In this document: positions 18,521 to 29,564 of the stretch, piece by piece | How positions within the stretch are numbered: position 1 is the first letter of the stretch | Layout: the number at the start of each line of letters is the position of its first letter | Assembly (NCBI GenBank): GCA_023091665.1 | Contig: JALJCQ010000027.1 | Span: forward strand, 62,001-126,000 | DNA from: Pythium myriotylum | Taxonomy: Eukaryota > Oomycota > Peronosporomycetes > Pythiales > Pythiaceae | Direction of reading: 5' to 3' | Length of the DNA stretch: 64,000 nt | The notes under the pieces: model-generated | Told to the model about the DNA's origin: nothing | The model's database searches: none | The model's input: the letters and a program-made list of their open reading frames with translations, nothing else | Translations under genes and position numbers: made by a program

Positions 18521-18990
18521 TTAGGTATTACCTTCTCTCCAGTGCTCGAGATCTCCGGGAAGGAGCTCTGCGACGTGCTGGTGCCGTTCCTGATCGGTGG
18601 GGTGGTGCGCCAGGCTGCTGACGTTATCGTCCATTGCGAGGTTGGCCGCGGCGTCGGCCATTTTGTTGGCCGCGCGAGGATGGTGGCCCCAACCGCGGAC
18701 TCCGAGGGAGTCAGCTAGTCTGCGCGCCTGCGCGTATTTGCGTTGGAGCGTGACGTTGAGCGGGGGCTTGTACGTCTTCATTTGGCGGATAATGAGCATG
18801 CTGTCGCCTATGACCGATAAAGGCGTCCAGTGGTGTTCTGCTGCTGCTGTGAGACCGGCGATGAGGCCTTCATATTCGACTTGGTTGTTCGTGGTGGTGG
18901 GATCTGCGAAGGCAATGGCTGCGGAGAAGATGACTTCGGCGTGGATGTTGTCGGGAGTTAGCCGAACTTCCCTCGAGAACCCCTGTCGAA
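18521..18990 (-). pseudogene. LINE RNase H domain, frameshifted
   Basis: LLFFDRGSRG at the start and LIIRQMKTYKPP..ARRLADSLG..HHPRAANKMADAAANLAMD at the end match the intact RNase H at 15675, but in different frames with stops between. Confidence 0.55.
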
Positions 18991-19185
18991 GAAGAGGAGG
19001 TAACGGCGATCGTGACCGGGGCTGAGCCTCGTCGGCCGAGGGCTGGGTGAGCGAGGTTCACGTAGCAATCGCAGGGCGATAGCCGTGTGGGGGGTGGCCG
19101 CGCTCGCATCCGTTCGCGCCCACCGGAGGTCCCGTAGCGACGACACCAGGGCGATTTGTAAGACCGCCGCTGCATGATCAGGGGG

Positions 19186-20466
19186 TCAGAGGTCTTCCGC
19201 GGTCTCTGGGGTTGTGCGCCATATCCAGATCGTGTACAGCACGACGAGGGCATGTTGCCTCCACGCGGCGTTGACAGCAGCGTGGGTGGCAATCGTGGCG
19301 TCAACCGTGGGAAGCGGGAGACGCGCCATGCTCGGGTTGGACCATAGCAAGTCCGGCGCGGCAGGTAGGTGCAGGGAGAAGTACGCGGCCTTGGCCTCTG
19401 GGAGGTCGGGTGCGTGCTCCGGTGACCACAAAGGACTCCAGTGGTGCAGCATCTGCGTCCAGAGTTGCTGGGCGCGTGTACACGCCCAAAAGACATGAGC
19501 GCTGGTGCCACCGAGAGAGCCGAGATCTGGACAGTGTGGGCAACCGGGCTGTCGCTGAGTTCGATCCCATTTGCTGAGACGATCTCCTTTGAGGCGAAGC
19601 ATGAGGGTGCGGTGAGGATCGATAACCCCTCTCATGTTAGCGATTTCCGTCCATGTGAGCGTGTCGAGGGCGTCTGCAATTTCTGGATCCTGCTGTCGCC
19701 ATCGGTGCTGCCTGCCTTCAATTTCCGCCTGTGCTCGAGCATGTGACTTCTGTCGGAGGAGAATTTTAGCTGCCTGCTTGGTGACGTCGCTGCCAGACGC
19801 CCACAGTCGGTGCGGGGCGTCTAGCCACAAATGCCTGTCAAAACTGACTGTCAAGTCCTGGAGGAAGCGTTGGGCCAAGCTGGTGGCCTCTCTCGTCGAG
19901 CTGACGGTCCCGATCGGCACTTTGATGTCCGCCACTGGGCTCCACTGAAGCACATGGCCGTCGTGAGAAGGCTTAAGGGTCCAGATGTCGAGACTCGGTG
20001 GGCGAAGGATGATGTCCTCTGGCTGCGCCGGCATTGTGAGGATGCCCGGGTAGTTATATACCACTTCATCACAAAGTTTGCGGAAGCCGCGAGCCAGTTT
20101 GTCGGGAAGCGGAAAAGACTCGGTGCGCGCAGCGAATCTCAGGCGATTCTCGCTCAGCCATTCCACTTCGATGAGATCTCTCAGGCGTCGACCCTTCGCG
20201 GTGTAATGATAAAACTCTGCCTTGGAGATAGGCTGTCCTGTCGCGCCTAAGAGAGCTTCGCCTTCACACGGTACGATGCGCAATAGCGTTGGGATGTCAA
20301 GCCGACCATGCGTTCGTTCCTGCAGCTGCTTCAATGGATCGAGCACCCGTGCTATGTCCGCGTAGTCGACATACAGCCATCCCTGGCTCCAGCTGTGCAG
20401 CGGTGGTGGGATGTCCGCTAAGGCTGCCCGCGTCTGTAGGAAGAGGATGCGATCTACGATAAGCAC
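19186..20466 (-). pseudogene. LINE reverse transcriptase C-terminal region with zf-RVT knuckle
   Basis: 426 codons. The C-terminal CPHCPDLGSLGG..HVFWACTRAQQLW is the zf-RVT-type Cys/His knuckle found after the RT thumb of many LINEs. The upstream part has no catalytic YxDD, so the polymerase core lies outside or is lost. No true start codon; truncated at about 20500. Confidence 0.6.
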
Positions 20467-20791
20467 CCGTAGTGTCTTGGCCTCCTCACGCCCCCCTCAG
20501 GACCTAAAATTCTCCAACCCGACGCGCTGTCATGTCACCTTTGATGCGAGTAATCATGGAGATGCGAATAAACATTCGAGTTCACGTGACAGTATCACAT
20601 TTCCTAGATGCAATCGTGCGAGTATCGTTCCTAGAGGGATCGCATCCTGGTCACGACGCTATGAGTGCGTGGCCACGACACTGATGCTTGTACCTAGGAC
20701 AGTCCAGGGAACCAACCAACCACGGACTTGTCTTCCGTGAAGACAACCGGCTGAATCGTCCATGTTAGTCGCCATGCATTGGCTGAAATTG

Positions 20792-20809
20792 CACACTCTC
20801 GATTTCACC
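20792..20809 (+). promoter_or_regulatory. INR+FPR core promoter candidate
   Basis: CACACTCTCGATTTCACC, 88-105 nt upstream of the ATG at 20897. Confidence 0.35.
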
Positions 20810-20896
20810 CAATCCATGGTCCGTAGCTCTTCACGTTCGCGTCCAACGTGACGTTCTGCGTTCTGCGACTGCGTCAACAGTAGCGTTCTCGCGGCC

Positions 20897-22316
20897 ATGG
20901 CGACACCTCCACGCCCGACGATCTCACGCGAAGACTCGAGCGCCGCGCACGCCGCCGTCATCGTACGTATGCGCTTCTCGCCTCTTTCGCGCTGATGGAT
21001 GGCCACGGTCTCACTTAACGCAAACGTCTCAGGGCAACGAGGCGCTCAAGGGCAAGCTGCTCGGCTCGGCGCCGATCCTCAAGAAGATCGACCAGCTCGC
21101 AGCCGAGGTCTGCTGGTAGTACGTCTGCGTTTGTTTCTTCTTCTATCGCCCATAGCGTCAGCTAAGTCGTTGTCCTCAGTGTCGCACGGACGAGCGTCGT
21201 GACCGTCGCGTTCGACACGTTCCAGTTGCTGCGACCGATCTACCACGGCGACTTCGTGCGTCTTGAGGGCCGCGTGCTCAGCGTGAGCAACTCGTCGATC
21301 GTCTGCCAGGTGCCGCCTAGGATTATACAAAGTGCCTTTTTATAGGCTCTGAGGGTGGTGTCTGTTCCTGCTAGACGAGCGTGTACCGTCAGGACGCGGC
21401 GACGGGCGAGTTCGAGCTCACGCACAACGCAGTCGCGACCTTCGTGGCCATCGACAAGAACGGCCGACCCCTGCGCGGACTGCCGCAGCTCTACGATCCT
21501 TCGCGACCGGAAGAATGCAAGCGACTGGCCGAGCTCGCGAACCAGCGCAAGGAGCTGAGCGCTCGCTGGCGACAGAGCCAAGATGAAGTGACGACGATGC
21601 GCCACATCACGCACGCGATGATCCCGCGCGCGTCACCTGCTCGCGATGAAACGCGCAGGTTTGTCAACATTCGCGACACAGTGGTCGAGACACGACATCC
21701 GTTCCTCGTCAAGCACGCAAACAACCACTACAACGTCTTTGGCGGTGTCCTACTTGACTGGATGGTACTTTGCAGAAATTCTGACCCTCGACAGGAAGAG
21801 AAAGCTCAATTCGTGTATGATAGGACCGCGCGGCACTGCTCTGCGCACGAAACCTAACCAAGAACGAGTTTATGGTCACGGTCGCGATGAACCGCGTGCA
21901 TTTCAAACTGCCCATTAAACTCACCGACATCGTCAGCATTCGAGCGCGCGTCGTCCGCACCAAGTACGTCTACGTGCTTCCTATTGATCGACTGACAGAG
22001 GCTTATTCACGTATGTTCTCGCAGAAAGTACTCGCTGGAAGTTGAGATTGCCGTGTACCGGATCCAAAACCGCGTCGAGCAGGTCTCCCACGCGGGCTAC
22101 TTCGAGGTCTTGAACTTGGAGACTCTGGAGCGTCCAACTCAGCGCAAGGAGGTACTGATCGACGTCACGGCAGACGAGTCGGACCAAGATGGCATGCAAG
22201 CCCTGCTGAAAGCCCACCGCCGCCAGCTCTTTGAGAAAGAGGACGCCGAGCTGCTCAAGATGCCGCCGATTCCCCTCTCAATCTCCAAAAAGTTCTCTCT
22301 GCCGGCCAAGTTGTAA
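20897..22316 (+). CDS. Acyl-CoA thioesterase, HotDog fold (ACOT9-like), six exons
   Basis: Exons by comparison with the paralogue at 26094-27483: 20897-20962, 21033-21118, 21180-21309, 21375-21764, 21824-21963, 22025-22316, all with GT-AG introns of about 60-70 nt, giving 367 residues. Two HotDog halves: [20 protein letters not shown] (first) and [11 protein letters not shown] (second, the helix-start motif). This resembles mitochondrial ACOT9/10-type enzymes, which hydrolyse acyl-CoA to free acid and CoA. Exon 2 to 6 boundaries have the same phase in both paralogues. Thioesterase call is good; substrate length unknown. Confidence 0.8.
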
Positions 22317-22379
22317 ACACAAACCGACCTAAGACAAGATCTCGTACATGTATGAGCTGATCTGGTTATGAGGTATCAT

Positions 22380-22735
22380 GCGGAAGAAAAACACGATCCT
22401 TTTGGATATGGTAAACACATCCATAATATTCCCCATGGTCCGCGTTTTTGTGCGTGTTGTGCGGACTAATAGAGGCAATGAAAAGACGTGTTACGTGCCG
22501 ATCCTCACGCTTACGCGCACCGAACCCTTCTTTCGCGAGTGGACAGGAAGGATCACGCGGAAGAAAAGCACGATCCTCTTGGATGTGGTAAACGCATCCA
22601 TGTTTTCCCGAATGATCCGCGTTTGTGTGCGTGTTGTGGGGATCAGAGGTGACGAAAAGACTTGGTGCGTGCCGATCCTCACGCTCACACGCACCGAACC
22701 CTTCCTTTGCGAGTGTACTGGAAGTGTCGTAGTCG
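22380..22735. repeat. Tandem duplication, period 177 nt
   Basis: GCGGAAGAAAAACACGATCC at 22380 reappears as GCGGAAGAAAAGCACGATCC at 22557. Later shared blocks include GTGCCGATCCTCACGC and CGCACCGAACCCTTC. The two units differ at about one base in ten. Both units are open in one frame, so they might be a repeated peptide, but no gene context supports it. Confidence 0.7.
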
Positions 22736-23632
22736 TGGTCTTGCAGATGACGAGTTGCACATGGATGAGTTGTACGAACGGATTGTTTCGTCCTGGGAAG
22801 AACCGATGCAGGAATCAGTCGGCAAGGCTGGAAAGGGTCACGCGGAGAAGTATTAATTGGAGCGTCGTGTGTCCCACAGTGTCCAACTGGTCGTACGTAC
22901 TTGCCATGGAGAAAGAATATGATCGGCAGGAACTCCAGGCCGCACGGAGCGTCCTCGCGAGACCCGAATACAGTGCCTCAACGACGCGACACCCGTCGAT
23001 GTCTCACGCGGCTTTTCCACATTACGTCACACTTTGCGGCGTGTGGTGCTGTATAGTGAGCTCCCATCATCTCGGTGAGTGACGAGTGACGAAACGCATC
23101 TACACTTTCTACTCGCGTCTCCGCCATTTCGTTGAAGGGCATCTTCTAATACTGTAGTCGACACTGCCACCACCAACAGCTCGTTGAACAGGTTGGCAGA
23201 CACACCGTCCACCAGTTGATTCCAGTCGCAGCGATGGGCGAGTGATTCCGTGCTTGGCGTCAACTCCTCGATTCGACCACCTCTACCGGCTTGACTCAAC
23301 TGGCGAAGGCTTCTACACTCTTCATCGCGCGTTCGAGAGGCAACTCCCCCACCTCAGGATTGCTCAACAAGCACGCTGTAGGCGTCGACTGGACGGAACG
23401 ACACACCAGCGATCGAGTGTATTCACTCGTTAGGTCGCAGTCTCCTCGGAACTTCAGAACGACGACTTGAGATCGAGCCGGTCGCTCGACCGCGAGGGTT
23501 GGCGTTCAGCGTCTCTCCGAGTCAATCCACTCGGTGGACTGTCTACCGCATCGGAGACGCGGCCAGCGGGTGATCCCTCGAGGTCACGGACCGGCGCTCT
23601 TGCCCTGGCATCGCCTTCCTCGCTATCGAATC

Positions 23633-23633
<1 letters not shown>

Positions 23634-23663
<30 letters not shown>
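23634..23663. repeat. (TC)n microsatellite
   Basis: About 15 uninterrupted TC units. Confidence 0.9.
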
Positions 23664-23667
<4 letters not shown>

Positions 23668-24042
23668 GGCCATTCCCATTGCGAATCGACTGCCGCGGCT
23701 ATGGGAGCTGGCGCTTCCGCGTGCGTGATGGCTGCGGTGACTGACATCGAAATCGAACTCGCCCCGTGACGCTCTATGCCGCGGCTAATCACGGCCTGAC
23801 GATCACTTCAACCTCCGCGGAGTCATCCGTCTCAAACCTCTTATAATAAATACTTGGAGATTCTTTGTCAACAAAAGTGCCAATAACAATTACAATTCTA
23901 GTATGAAAACAAATACCCGTCTAATACGATAGTAAGGAAGACGTCCCACATTTCGGTGCCGTTGTCATCTCGTTCTGGGTGAGCTCGGGATGTCCTGTCC
24001 TGCTACCAACGCCGAGGCCTCCCAAGGGCTCCGGACATTGGC

Positions 24043-24059
24043 GTCACTCGGCGATTTCG
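24043..24059 (+). promoter_or_regulatory. INR+FPR core promoter
   Basis: GTCACTCGGCGATTTCG, 16-32 nt before the ATG at 24075. It argues that the further upstream in-frame codons are not translated. Confidence 0.45.
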
Positions 24060-24074
24060 ACTCGCAGTGCAAAC

Positions 24075-25967
24075 ATGAGGTTCCCGCTGAAAGAGCGGCC
24101 GCTCGACCTGCTCAAGATCTCGGCCGAGCGCCTGGACTCGCTCGAGCAGGTCGCCGCCGACGTCGTCGAGGCCAACCTCAAAGAGTTCCACGACTTCGTC
24201 CAGGTGCATAACCGCTCGCTGCCCAAGAGCAAGTACAAGCCCATCAAGAAACATGACAAAGTGACCATCTACAAGGAGCTCACGAGCAAGAACGAGCGAG
24301 TCTTCGGCCCCCAAGGTCAACCCCAGCGAGACGGAGCCCCTTTGCTCCCCAAGCTCGTCGCCACGGGCACTGTGCGAGGCCGTCTTGACGACATGATGCT
24401 GGGCACGGCCGTGCAAGACGCCATGGCTGTGGTCGTGAAGACGAGCTACGTGAACGACGAGATCGTCGACTGTGCGGTCCACGAGATTGACACGGGGACC
24501 GAGGAAGACCCCTTCCACTACCTCAGCATCAAGTGGGTCGCCAAGGCACACCCGTCGGGACTCAACGCCGTTGTCTCGCCGCGTGATATGCTCTTCATCC
24601 AGTCGTCGGGCTTCATCGCCAACGAAGGCATCGGCTTCCACATGCTCCACTCGGTCGATGAGCTACTTCCGGAGATCGGGACGCTTGAGGAAAAGTACGG
24701 TATCTTGCGTGCGCGCGTCTCGGTTATGTTTATGCTTCGTCAGCTCACGCCAGAGACTGTCGAAGTTTACACAGTCAACTACGTCGAACCGAATGGATCG
24801 GCGCCCGAAGCCGTGACAATCAAGAGCACGGCAGCATCGATGGGTGGCATCTGGCGGTCTCTCGACTGCGCGTACAACATGAAGCTAAGCTGGATCCTTA
24901 AGAACAAGGAGATCTACCTCGGCTCGAACAATTCCCGCGCAACCATATCAGTCAACCACGGCGACAAGTGCGAGCTCTGCCACAAGCGCTCGACTCTCAC
25001 CGGGACTATGGGAGACTGCAGCCTCTGCGAGGCACGCGTGTGCTCTCGCTGCCGTGAGACGAAGAAACTTAGTAAAGCCAACCGCCGGCTTGAGCTCCAA
25101 ATTGAGAGGCATAACTTCTGCAAGACGTGTCTCTATCGCGCAGTAAATGAGGATGCGTTCCGCATCGCCCAAGAGATGAACGTCGGCGTTCCGATCAAGC
25201 CCTGGCACGACGGAGACCAGTTAAGGGGTCGAAAGTTCTCGTACGCCGGCAGCAACGACAGTCGAAGCAGTAGTGAAAGCCAAGATAGTTTCGGAAGCTA
25301 CCTCGGCAGCAGCCGCCGCGGGAGAACTCGACGAGCACTGCACAAATCCGCGTCGACTCCTGCCCGAGAATCTAGCATGGACTTCAACGCATTCGAGTTC
25401 ACCAGGCTTGTCGACCGCACTGCTGCAAAACCTAGACCCTCCGGTATGTCAGTCGAGGACCTAGACTCGGATGAAGAGTCTGGGTGGGGATTGTCAAAGT
25501 CCCGTGTTGCTGGAGACTCGGCTCCATGGCGAATCAAATCTGTAGACTCGGACGAAGAGACCAAGTGGAGCATCCCCAAGGCCAACTCTGGTCGCGACTC
25601 AATGCAACAGCAGCAATTTCAGGAGTTCCTGGCCCAAGAACACGCTCGCAAGAAACAAGAACTCGAGGAACAGTACAAGCGACAACTCTTTGAGCTCGAG
25701 CAGATCCAACAGCGGGAGAAAGATTTCTCATCCTCGCGGAGTACACAAGCCAGCTCGTGCGCTGCGATGTCGCCGGCTAGCCTCGTTCGGTTGCCATCCT
25801 CATCCTCCATGTCTTCCAGGGCTGATGCATCGTTCCCGAGCACGCCCAATAACCACCTGACCATGCTATATGAGAAAATGAAAACGCTGCAGATCGCAGC
25901 CGACAAAACCTTTGAGATCGCTCGAGAGAATGAGCGCAAACAGACACTTAGCCAGCGTCATGGGTAG
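24075..25967 (+). CDS. START-like/FYVE-like zinc finger protein
   Basis: 630 residues from MRFPLKERPLDLLK. About residues 20-280 form a START-like lipid-binding region (VVKTSYVNDEIVDCAVHEI, YLSIKWVAKAHP, RDMLFIQSSG). It is followed by a FYVE-related zinc finger (CELC, CSLCEARVCSRC, FCKTCL, about 296-350), which in related proteins binds phosphatidylinositol 3-phosphate on endosomes. The classic R(R/K)HHCR core is absent. The C-terminal third is Ser-rich with repeated DSDEE motifs (LDSDEESGWG and VDSDEETKWS) and a Gln/Glu coiled coil. This architecture is highly expanded in oomycetes. It lies between two convergent thioesterase genes. Confidence 0.8.
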   Translation: MRFPLKERPLDLLKISAERLDSLEQVAADVVEANLKEFHDFVQVHNRSLPKSKYKPIKKHDKVTIYKELTSKNERVFGPQGQPQRDGAPLLPKLVATGTVRGRLDDMMLGTAVQDAMAVVVKTSYVNDEIVDCAVHEIDTGTEEDPFHYLSIKWVAKAHPSGLNAVVSPRDMLFIQSSGFIANEGIGFHMLHSVDELLPEIGTLEEKYGILRARVSVMFMLRQLTPETVEVYTVNYVEPNGSAPEAVTIKSTAASMGGIWRSLDCAYNMKLSWILKNKEIYLGSNNSRATISVNHGDKCELCHKRSTLTGTMGDCSLCEARVCSRCRETKKLSKANRRLELQIERHNFCKTCLYRAVNEDAFRIAQEMNVGVPIKPWHDGDQLRGRKFSYAGSNDSRSSSESQDSFGSYLGSSRRGRTRRALHKSASTPARESSMDFNAFEFTRLVDRTAAKPRPSGMSVEDLDSDEESGWGLSKSRVAGDSAPWRIKSVDSDEETKWSIPKANSGRDSMQQQQFQEFLAQEHARKKQELEEQYKRQLFELEQIQQREKDFSSSRSTQASSCAAMSPASLVRLPSSSSMSSRADASFPSTPNNHLTMLYEKMKTLQIAADKTFEIARENERKQTLSQRHG

Positions 25968-26093
25968 CGCTAGCAGATTATCAATAGAATAGACGATGGA
26001 ATCGACCGACCGTATTTCCAGCAGCTTGAGTCATTACTGTTACTGCGAGATGCATCAGTTCAGATGCCGTCTACCTACTAGCTCGAATGGTGC

Positions 26094-27483
26094 TCACAGC
26101 TTTGCAGGCAGGTTGAATTTCTTCGAGATTGAAAGTGGGACGGGAGGCAGTTTCAGCGACTCGGACTCATCTTTCTCGAACATCTGACGACGATGTGCTT
26201 TGAGGAGCGCCTGCATGCCATCTTGGTCTGCTTCATCAGCAGTGACATCCAACTCGATCTCCTTCAGCTGCGTTGGGCTTTCGAGGGTCTTGAGGTTGAG
26301 CACGTCAAAGTATCCGGCATGGGAGACTTCCTCGACGCACTCGAAAATGCGATAGACGACTACTTCGACTTCAAGAGAGTAATTGCTGTAAAATCACAGG
26401 CCATAAACACTAATGTGGCGACTACGGTGACTCCAGTGCACTCACCTGACTCGGCAAACACGGGCGCGGATACTCGTGACGTCATTTAACCGGATTGGGA
26501 GCTTGAAGTGGACGCGGTTCATCGCCGTCGTGGCCATGAACTCGTTCTTCGTCAGGTTTCGAGCGCAGAACAGTGCCGTGCGGTCCTATTCCAACCGGTC
26601 CTCATCAAAACACTATTATCTGCACGAGATCCCCGATATCACTCACCATCCAGTCGAGGATTACGCCACCGAACACGTTGCCCTGAGCGTTGGCGTCCTT
26701 CATGGTGAACGCATGGCGTGTCTCGACCACCGTTTCACCGATATCGACCACTTTTCGTGCGTTCTTGACTGCTCGAGGAATCATGGCGTGGGTAATGTGG
26801 CTCATGGCTGTCACTTCGTCCTGCGCATCGCGCCACTGTGCGCTGCGCTCTTTGCGCAGCTCGGCCAGTCGCTCGAGCTGCTCCCACGCTTCCGGCTGCG
26901 ATGGATCGAACAATTTGGGGAGCCCACGGTACGTTCGACCGTCTTTGCCGATCGCGACAAAGGTCGCGATGCAGTTGTGCGTGAGTTCAAACTTGCCCGT
27001 AGCAAAGTCCTGGCGATACACACTCGTCTAGCAACGAGCCATCAGTCCTAGATAAGGTCTTTACAGCTGTCCTCGCGAAAGCTTACCTGCGAGACGATGG
27101 ACGAGTTGCCCACGCTCACTACACGGGCTTCAAGGCGCACAAAGTCGCCGTGACAGATCGGCCGCAGCAACTCGAACGTGTCGAACGCCACCGTCACGCA
27201 CGGGATGCGGATGACACTATTAAAAAAAAGAACTCAGCATGCCTCGCACAGCTCTCCCCGAAGAGAACTGCACTTACTTTTCGCACGCGACCGAGGCGAC
27301 GAGGTCGATCTCCTTGAGGATCGGTCCCGAGCCCAGCAGCTTGCCCTTGAGCGACTCGCTCCCCTACGCGCAATGTGAGACTCGTCTCGACCTCCGAAAT
27401 GACTGTAAAACGCCACGTACGATGACTGTGGCCTGAGCAGCAAAGCCTCGCTCGCGTGAGACGGTTGCTCGCGCCTTGGACAT
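26094..27483 (-). CDS. Acyl-CoA thioesterase, HotDog fold (paralogue), six exons
   Basis: Exons on the minus strand: 27483-27421, 27363-27278, 27216-27087, 27027-26647, 26585-26446, 26385-26094 (363 residues). Exons 2, 3, 5 and 6 have exactly the same length as in the copy at 20897-22316 and all intron phases agree, so the pair arose by duplication of a spliced-structure gene. Motifs [12 protein letters not shown] and [20 protein letters not shown] are conserved. The two genes are convergent with the START/FYVE gene between them. Confidence 0.8.
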
Positions 27484-27681
27484 CTCGTTCCCACGGCGGC
27501 GATCGCGGAATGGCGTCTTTCTCGGCTCGGCATGTTTCGGGCACCTCGCGACAAAGTGAGCTGGTCAGGAGCTACAACAACATGATTGGCTGAAATTCCA
27601 CTACATACGAGTTTTGACGAATCATACTGCTCTATTTGTGATTGCGCGCATGTCGGGCGTAATCCTGTGTCCATTGATGAG

Positions 27682-29358
27682 TCAGAGGAATTGGGACAGA
27701 TCCACGCAGAGATCGTCCGGGTCGATCTCGTCCTCGAAGCCGCTCGGGTAGACGTTGAAATAGAGCGCCGGATCCACCACGAGCGGCGTCACGATTGACG
27801 TGCCGTTGGCTGCCGTGTCGCGGACCAAGTAGAGCGCCTCGAGGAACCGCAGAGAGCGTAGCGTCTCCACCGAAACGCCACTGAGCTCGCTGAACTTGAG
27901 TAGGCGGAATTCACGCGCGAGCGAGGCGACGTGGACGCCGTCGGGCGACGTCGTGACCACGTTTCCGTCCACGACGTTGGCCGTGACCTCCGAGTCCGAG
28001 GTCATGCTGCGGCGGTTCCAGTTGGACGAGCCGACCGAGAGGAACACGTCGTCCACGAGCACGACCTTGGTGTGCACGTAGAGGTTGAGCGTCGGCTTCG
28101 GCGTGAAGACAAAGAGCTTGGAAGGGAACCTGTCCACGAGCGGCTGCAGCATGCGGTAGAGAAGCACTTCGTAGCCCGTCGCGGACGTTGTCAACGGGAG
28201 CTCCTGGGTGACGACCACGAGAGCCTTGATGCGGGGTAGCACGTCCAAAAGCGCTTCGAGAAGCTGCGGGACGTGGACAAAGTACTGATCTTCAATGTAT
28301 ACAAAGTTCTTGGCCCGGCGGATGGCCTTGAGGCGACCCATCAAGATCGACACCTCGCCTTTCGGCGCGAACGGATACCCTCCGTCCACCTCTTTGCAGC
28401 TGTACGTACGCGTGAGCTGCACAGCCATCGTCCCGACTGCGACCGGCGTTCGATTCGCCGCCAGCACGAACGACTTGAGATTTGCTGCCTTGGCATCCAG
28501 TGTCGGATTCGAAAACTCGATCGAGCTGGGCAATGCGGGTCGCTTGTCGTTCCATCTTGCGACGAAGTTGGCCGCGACATCGCGCACAGCAGGGCCTCGC
28601 AGCCGCAGAGACGCATCGAACCACCCATCGTGCGAGCGCGAGATGCCGTGGAGTTTTCGGAGCACCGACTCGTTGTGGAGTATCGTGTCCCAACGGTCTT
28701 CGGTGAGGTCAATCCCACCGACGTATGCCATCTCCTCGGTTGGCGAGACGATGACGATCGTCTTTTGGTGGTGCGACGATGTCGTATACGGTAGGCGATC
28801 GTCGAACAACCAGTTCCCTCGCGCGTGTGCATTCATCCACGTCTGGAGCTCCGACGTGCGGTGCGGATGGAAGAGATTCGTCCACACCAGCGCGTTGATG
28901 CTCATCCCTCGATCAAGTGCTCGCCCCATGACAGCCTGGAACCTCGAGTCGTCAAAGTTTGTCGAACGCGGGAGGAACGGTACATCCGTCACCTCCCATC
29001 CTGTAAAGAAGATCTGCCCCGGACCTTTGGCCGCCTCGATGTCCTTGTACACGAACGAGAAGAATCGGTCCGTGGTCGTGAATATATCCAGAGCGTTTCC
29101 TTCTGTCCACGTGGCCAGGTCGCTTCGCGCCACGCCGGCGCGCGAGAGCGTGATCTCATCGTCGCTTAAAAACCAGTCGCCGGGCAGCAGCGACGGCTGC
29201 TCGAAGGGCGTGTTCACGGGCAGTGGAGCGTCGGGCGGCGGCGTGTAGAGCGGACGACACTGCAACAGGATCCAGTCGAAATGGCAGCGGTCGCACGGCG
29301 CGCAGATGCAGAGCGTGAGGAGCTGGTAGAGCAGCGCCTGCGCCGCGCACGTGGTCAT
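27682..29358 (-). CDS. Phospholipase D family protein, first HKD motif altered
   Basis: 558 residues from the ATG at 29358, with a hydrophobic N-terminus (ALLYQLLTLCICAPC) that may be a signal peptide or anchor. Two PLD catalytic modules: HHQKTIVIV near 196-204 and HTKVVLVD near 455, followed by GSSNWNRRS. The second HxKxxxxD is intact; in the first the Asp is Val. GGIDLTEDRWD after the first motif is typical of eukaryotic PLD. Small PLDs of this type are expanded in oomycetes and some are secreted. Hydrolysis of phosphatidylcholine to phosphatidic acid is the family reaction; activity here depends on whether His/Lys alone suffice. Confidence 0.8.
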   Translation of the reverse strand: MTTCAAQALLYQLLTLCICAPCDRCHFDWILLQCRPLYTPPPDAPLPVNTPFEQPSLLPGDWFLSDDEITLSRAGVARSDLATWTEGNALDIFTTTDRFFSFVYKDIEAAKGPGQIFFTGWEVTDVPFLPRSTNFDDSRFQAVMGRALDRGMSINALVWTNLFHPHRTSELQTWMNAHARGNWLFDDRLPYTTSSHHQKTIVIVSPTEEMAYVGGIDLTEDRWDTILHNESVLRKLHGISRSHDGWFDASLRLRGPAVRDVAANFVARWNDKRPALPSSIEFSNPTLDAKAANLKSFVLAANRTPVAVGTMAVQLTRTYSCKEVDGGYPFAPKGEVSILMGRLKAIRRAKNFVYIEDQYFVHVPQLLEALLDVLPRIKALVVVTQELPLTTSATGYEVLLYRMLQPLVDRFPSKLFVFTPKPTLNLYVHTKVVLVDDVFLSVGSSNWNRRSMTSDSEVTANVVDGNVVTTSPDGVHVASLAREFRLLKFSELSGVSVETLRSLRFLEALYLVRDTAANGTSIVTPLVVDPALYFNVYPSGFEDEIDPDDLCVDLSQFL

Positions 29359-29564
29359 GTCGAGTCGCGCGTGGCTCCTGACGAGTGAGGAGCTCACTTC
29401 GAAAATCAAACACCATGACCAGGACGGTCATTCCGAGTGTGGAATGTTGGTTATTGAGCGAGCTCACTTGCCGTTGGTGACAGGTAATGGGATAAGTGTA
29501 TTCACGTCATATTATAGGTGAAAACAAAACACATCATCGCGGACTGCGAAGACTGCCAAGACGA

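Larger units (their letters stand above)
18521..20500 (-). mobile_element. 5'-truncated, decayed LINE (minus strand)
   Basis: The minus strand reads RT C-terminal region (19186-20466), then RNase H remnants in shifted frames (18521-18990). The order and sequence match the plus-strand fragments at 11.0-11.6 and 15.3-16.3 kb. The 5' part of RT and the endonuclease are absent, and no (ATC)n tail is evident at the 3' side. Confidence 0.65.
22317..24042. other. Gene-free region with tandem repeat and microsatellite
   Basis: Holds the 177-nt direct duplication at 22380-22735 and a (TC)n run at 23634-23663. Short ORFs on both strands have no recognisable content. Confidence 0.5.

Noticed and set aside
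24003..24650. Reverse 215-codon ORF over the START-like region
   Set aside because: Antisense shadow with no signal or domain; the forward strand is clearly coding.
28295..29248. Forward 317-codon ORF opposite the phospholipase D
   Set aside because: Antisense shadow; the HKD motifs are on the minus strand.
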